Shown here piece after piece: positions 63,041 to 64,000 of a stretch of DNA of 64,000 nt (within the stretch, counting starts at the first letter, position 1; every line of letters begins with the position of its first letter). Position numbers and translations under genes: made by a program. This DNA comes from Planctomycetota bacterium (GTDB lineage: Bacteria > Planctomycetota > Planctomycetia > Pirellulales > Lacipirellulaceae). The notes beneath the pieces are model-generated. The model saw only the letters and a program-made list of their open reading frames with translations, had not been told where the DNA came from and ran no database searches. The stretch is taken from the NCBI GenBank assembly GCA_013152205.1, contig JAADGV010000088.1, positions 96,079 to 160,078 of the forward strand, given 5' to 3'.

Positions 63041-63195
63041 TCCGTAAGATTAGCGATTCTCTAGCCTACTGTTTTCCCCCCCTAACTTCTAGATAGGACA
63101 TGGAAACAAGCTAGAAACACGCTGCTTGCGGCAGTAATTCGTCCGCGTAGCCCCTATCTTGGTGTTTTTTCTGCAAAGCGGAAGAAAAAACCCAA

Positions 63196-64000
63196 TCAGC
63201 GTTGTACCGCTTTCGATCGACCCCATGGCAGTAACCCCAGTGCAGCGAATGCTGTCAGTAGCAGCGTGCTTGGTTCGGGGATAGCTACGGCGCTGATGGT
63301 GAGGATTACTCTGTCAGGTTCGTAGCGGACAGACCACTCATCACCGGCGATCAGTGCCGGGAAATCGTAGGCATCGAAAGTTCCCGAAACGCCGCCGGCT
63401 GCGGTGAGTATTGTGAAGGCGTCGCCTGCGGTAGGCATGAAGCCGGCGAGTAGGTTCACTTCCAGGGTGCCGCCTAGCAGTTCAGCCAAACCTCCAACGA
63501 TAAGTTGGTCTTGGTCGAAACCTGCTACGCCGCCATTGCTTGCCAAATCGATAACGAGGGTGCCGGTGTCGTAGTTTTCGAAAGCGAGCACCCCTACTTT
63601 TGCCGCAATTATGTCCAGGTCGAGTCGTCCAAGATTTTCAACCGAGACATCAATGAAAGCCCCGTTTTCAGCGGTCAATACCGAACCGGACATGTTGATG
63701 AGGCTGCTATCGCCATCGAATTGAGCGCCTTCTTGGACCACTACGTTTCCTTGAAGGTACAAATCGGCGAGCAGCGTGTTGGTGCCTGTCGAACTAAAAG
63801 TCGCGTTGTCCGAGACAATCACCGCGTCGTCGAGCACGCCTAGGCTGACAATCAGCTGACCGTCTTGGACCAAGTCGGCTCGGTACTGGCCGCCACCGGT
63901 GATCGTGATGGTGCCCCGGTTGTGCAGGCCGCCGGTGTTCATGAGGTATTCGTAACCGAAACCGATGTTCAGCGTCCCATCGAAGACGAAGTTTCCTTGG
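63196..64000 (-). CDS. PEP-CTERM exported protein with beta-helix-like repeats, cut by the window edge
   Basis: The frame is open from the window edge; the ATG at 63942 is internal, because the preceding codons (NFVFDGTLNIGFGYEYL) continue the same repeat style. The body has short beta-type repeats (GTITITGGGQYRADL; GNVVVQEGAQFDGDSSLINM; GAFIDVSVENLGRLDL), as in adhesin or passenger-like proteins. The end is a PEP-CTERM signal: AIPEPSTLLLTAFAALGLLP followed by WGRSKAVQR. PEP-CTERM proteins are sorted by exosortase, which is not in the window. The N-terminus is outside. Confidence 0.88.
   Translation of the reverse strand, partial: QGNFVFDGTLNIGFGYEYLMNTGGLHNRGTITITGGGQYRADLVQDGQLIVSLGVLDDAVIVSDNATFSSTGTNTLLADLYLQGNVVVQEGAQFDGDSSLINMSGSVLTAENGAFIDVSVENLGRLDLDIIAAKVGVLAFENYDTGTLVIDLASNGGVAGFDQDQLIVGGLAELLGGTLEVNLLAGFMPTAGDAFTILTAAGGVSGTFDAYDFPALIAGDEWSVRYEPDRVILTISAVAIPEPSTLLLTAFAALGLLPWGRSKAVQR

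Overview
The window looks like a chromosomal segment of a planctomycete, probably of the Pirellulales group (inference). The evidence is a set of lineage-typical families: an N-terminal LEDRHLMSA box on a giant secreted protein, a Planctomycete-type cytochrome C/DUF1549/DUF1553 protein paired with a DUF1501 Tat protein, a DUF1559 C-terminus, a PEP-CTERM protein, an FHA-GAF-PP2C phosphatase, and a MoxR-DUF58-VWA-DUF4175 operon. No rRNA, tRNA, transposase, integrase or CRISPR array was seen.

Layout. 1-14.1 kb is a surface-polysaccharide locus. Three minus-strand genes (O-antigen ligase-like, methyltransferase fusion, Wzx flippase) diverge from a plus-strand series: an MBOAT/SGNH O-acetylation pair, a methyltransferase, an ATP-grasp/HAD pair, an FkbM methyltransferase, a PglC-type phosphoglycosyl transferase, a PglE-type aminotransferase and a GT4 glycosyltransferase. 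A block of about 235 bp occurs twice as a direct repeat and brackets exactly the two O-acetylation genes. 14.1-17.6 kb is a convergent secreted subtilisin-like protease with tandem 49-residue repeats. 18.2-26.2 kb holds a membrane Ser/Thr kinase, leuC, leuD, a secreted propeller-like protein, a small TPR protein, a PSP1-domain protein and bioB. 27-39.3 kb holds acnA with a YeiH-type transporter and a small membrane protein, a ClC channel/transporter, serC, serA, a BON protein and the FHA-GAF-PP2C phosphatase. 39.8-43.9 kb is the cytochrome/DUF1501 pair. 44.2-60.3 kb is a long minus-strand cluster: MoxR, DUF58, BatA-like VWA, a second VWA, DUF4175-like, two related secreted helical proteins, an alpha/alpha-toroid protein and a large protein ending in a TlpA-like thioredoxin. 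60.5-62.9 kb is a DUF1559 protein, and the window ends inside a PEP-CTERM protein.

How the genes work together. The first locus would build, modify (O-acetyl, methyl), export and polymerise a surface glycan whose initiating sugar is probably a 4-amino or 2,4-diamino-6-deoxy sugar. The housekeeping part supplies leucine, serine, biotin and TCA-cycle enzymes. The 44-60 kb cluster resembles Bat/MoxR operons: an AAA+ ATPase with VWA and DUF58 partners acting on envelope proteins, here with lineage-specific secreted members.

The most striking feature that genes do not explain is the number of dispersed long imperfect inverted repeats. At least eight sequence families were seen. They lie almost entirely in intergenic gaps, often nested in one another, and several sit inside operons. 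One appears to have become the coding sequence for the N-terminus of a secreted protein. All identifications are by reading; no database search was run.
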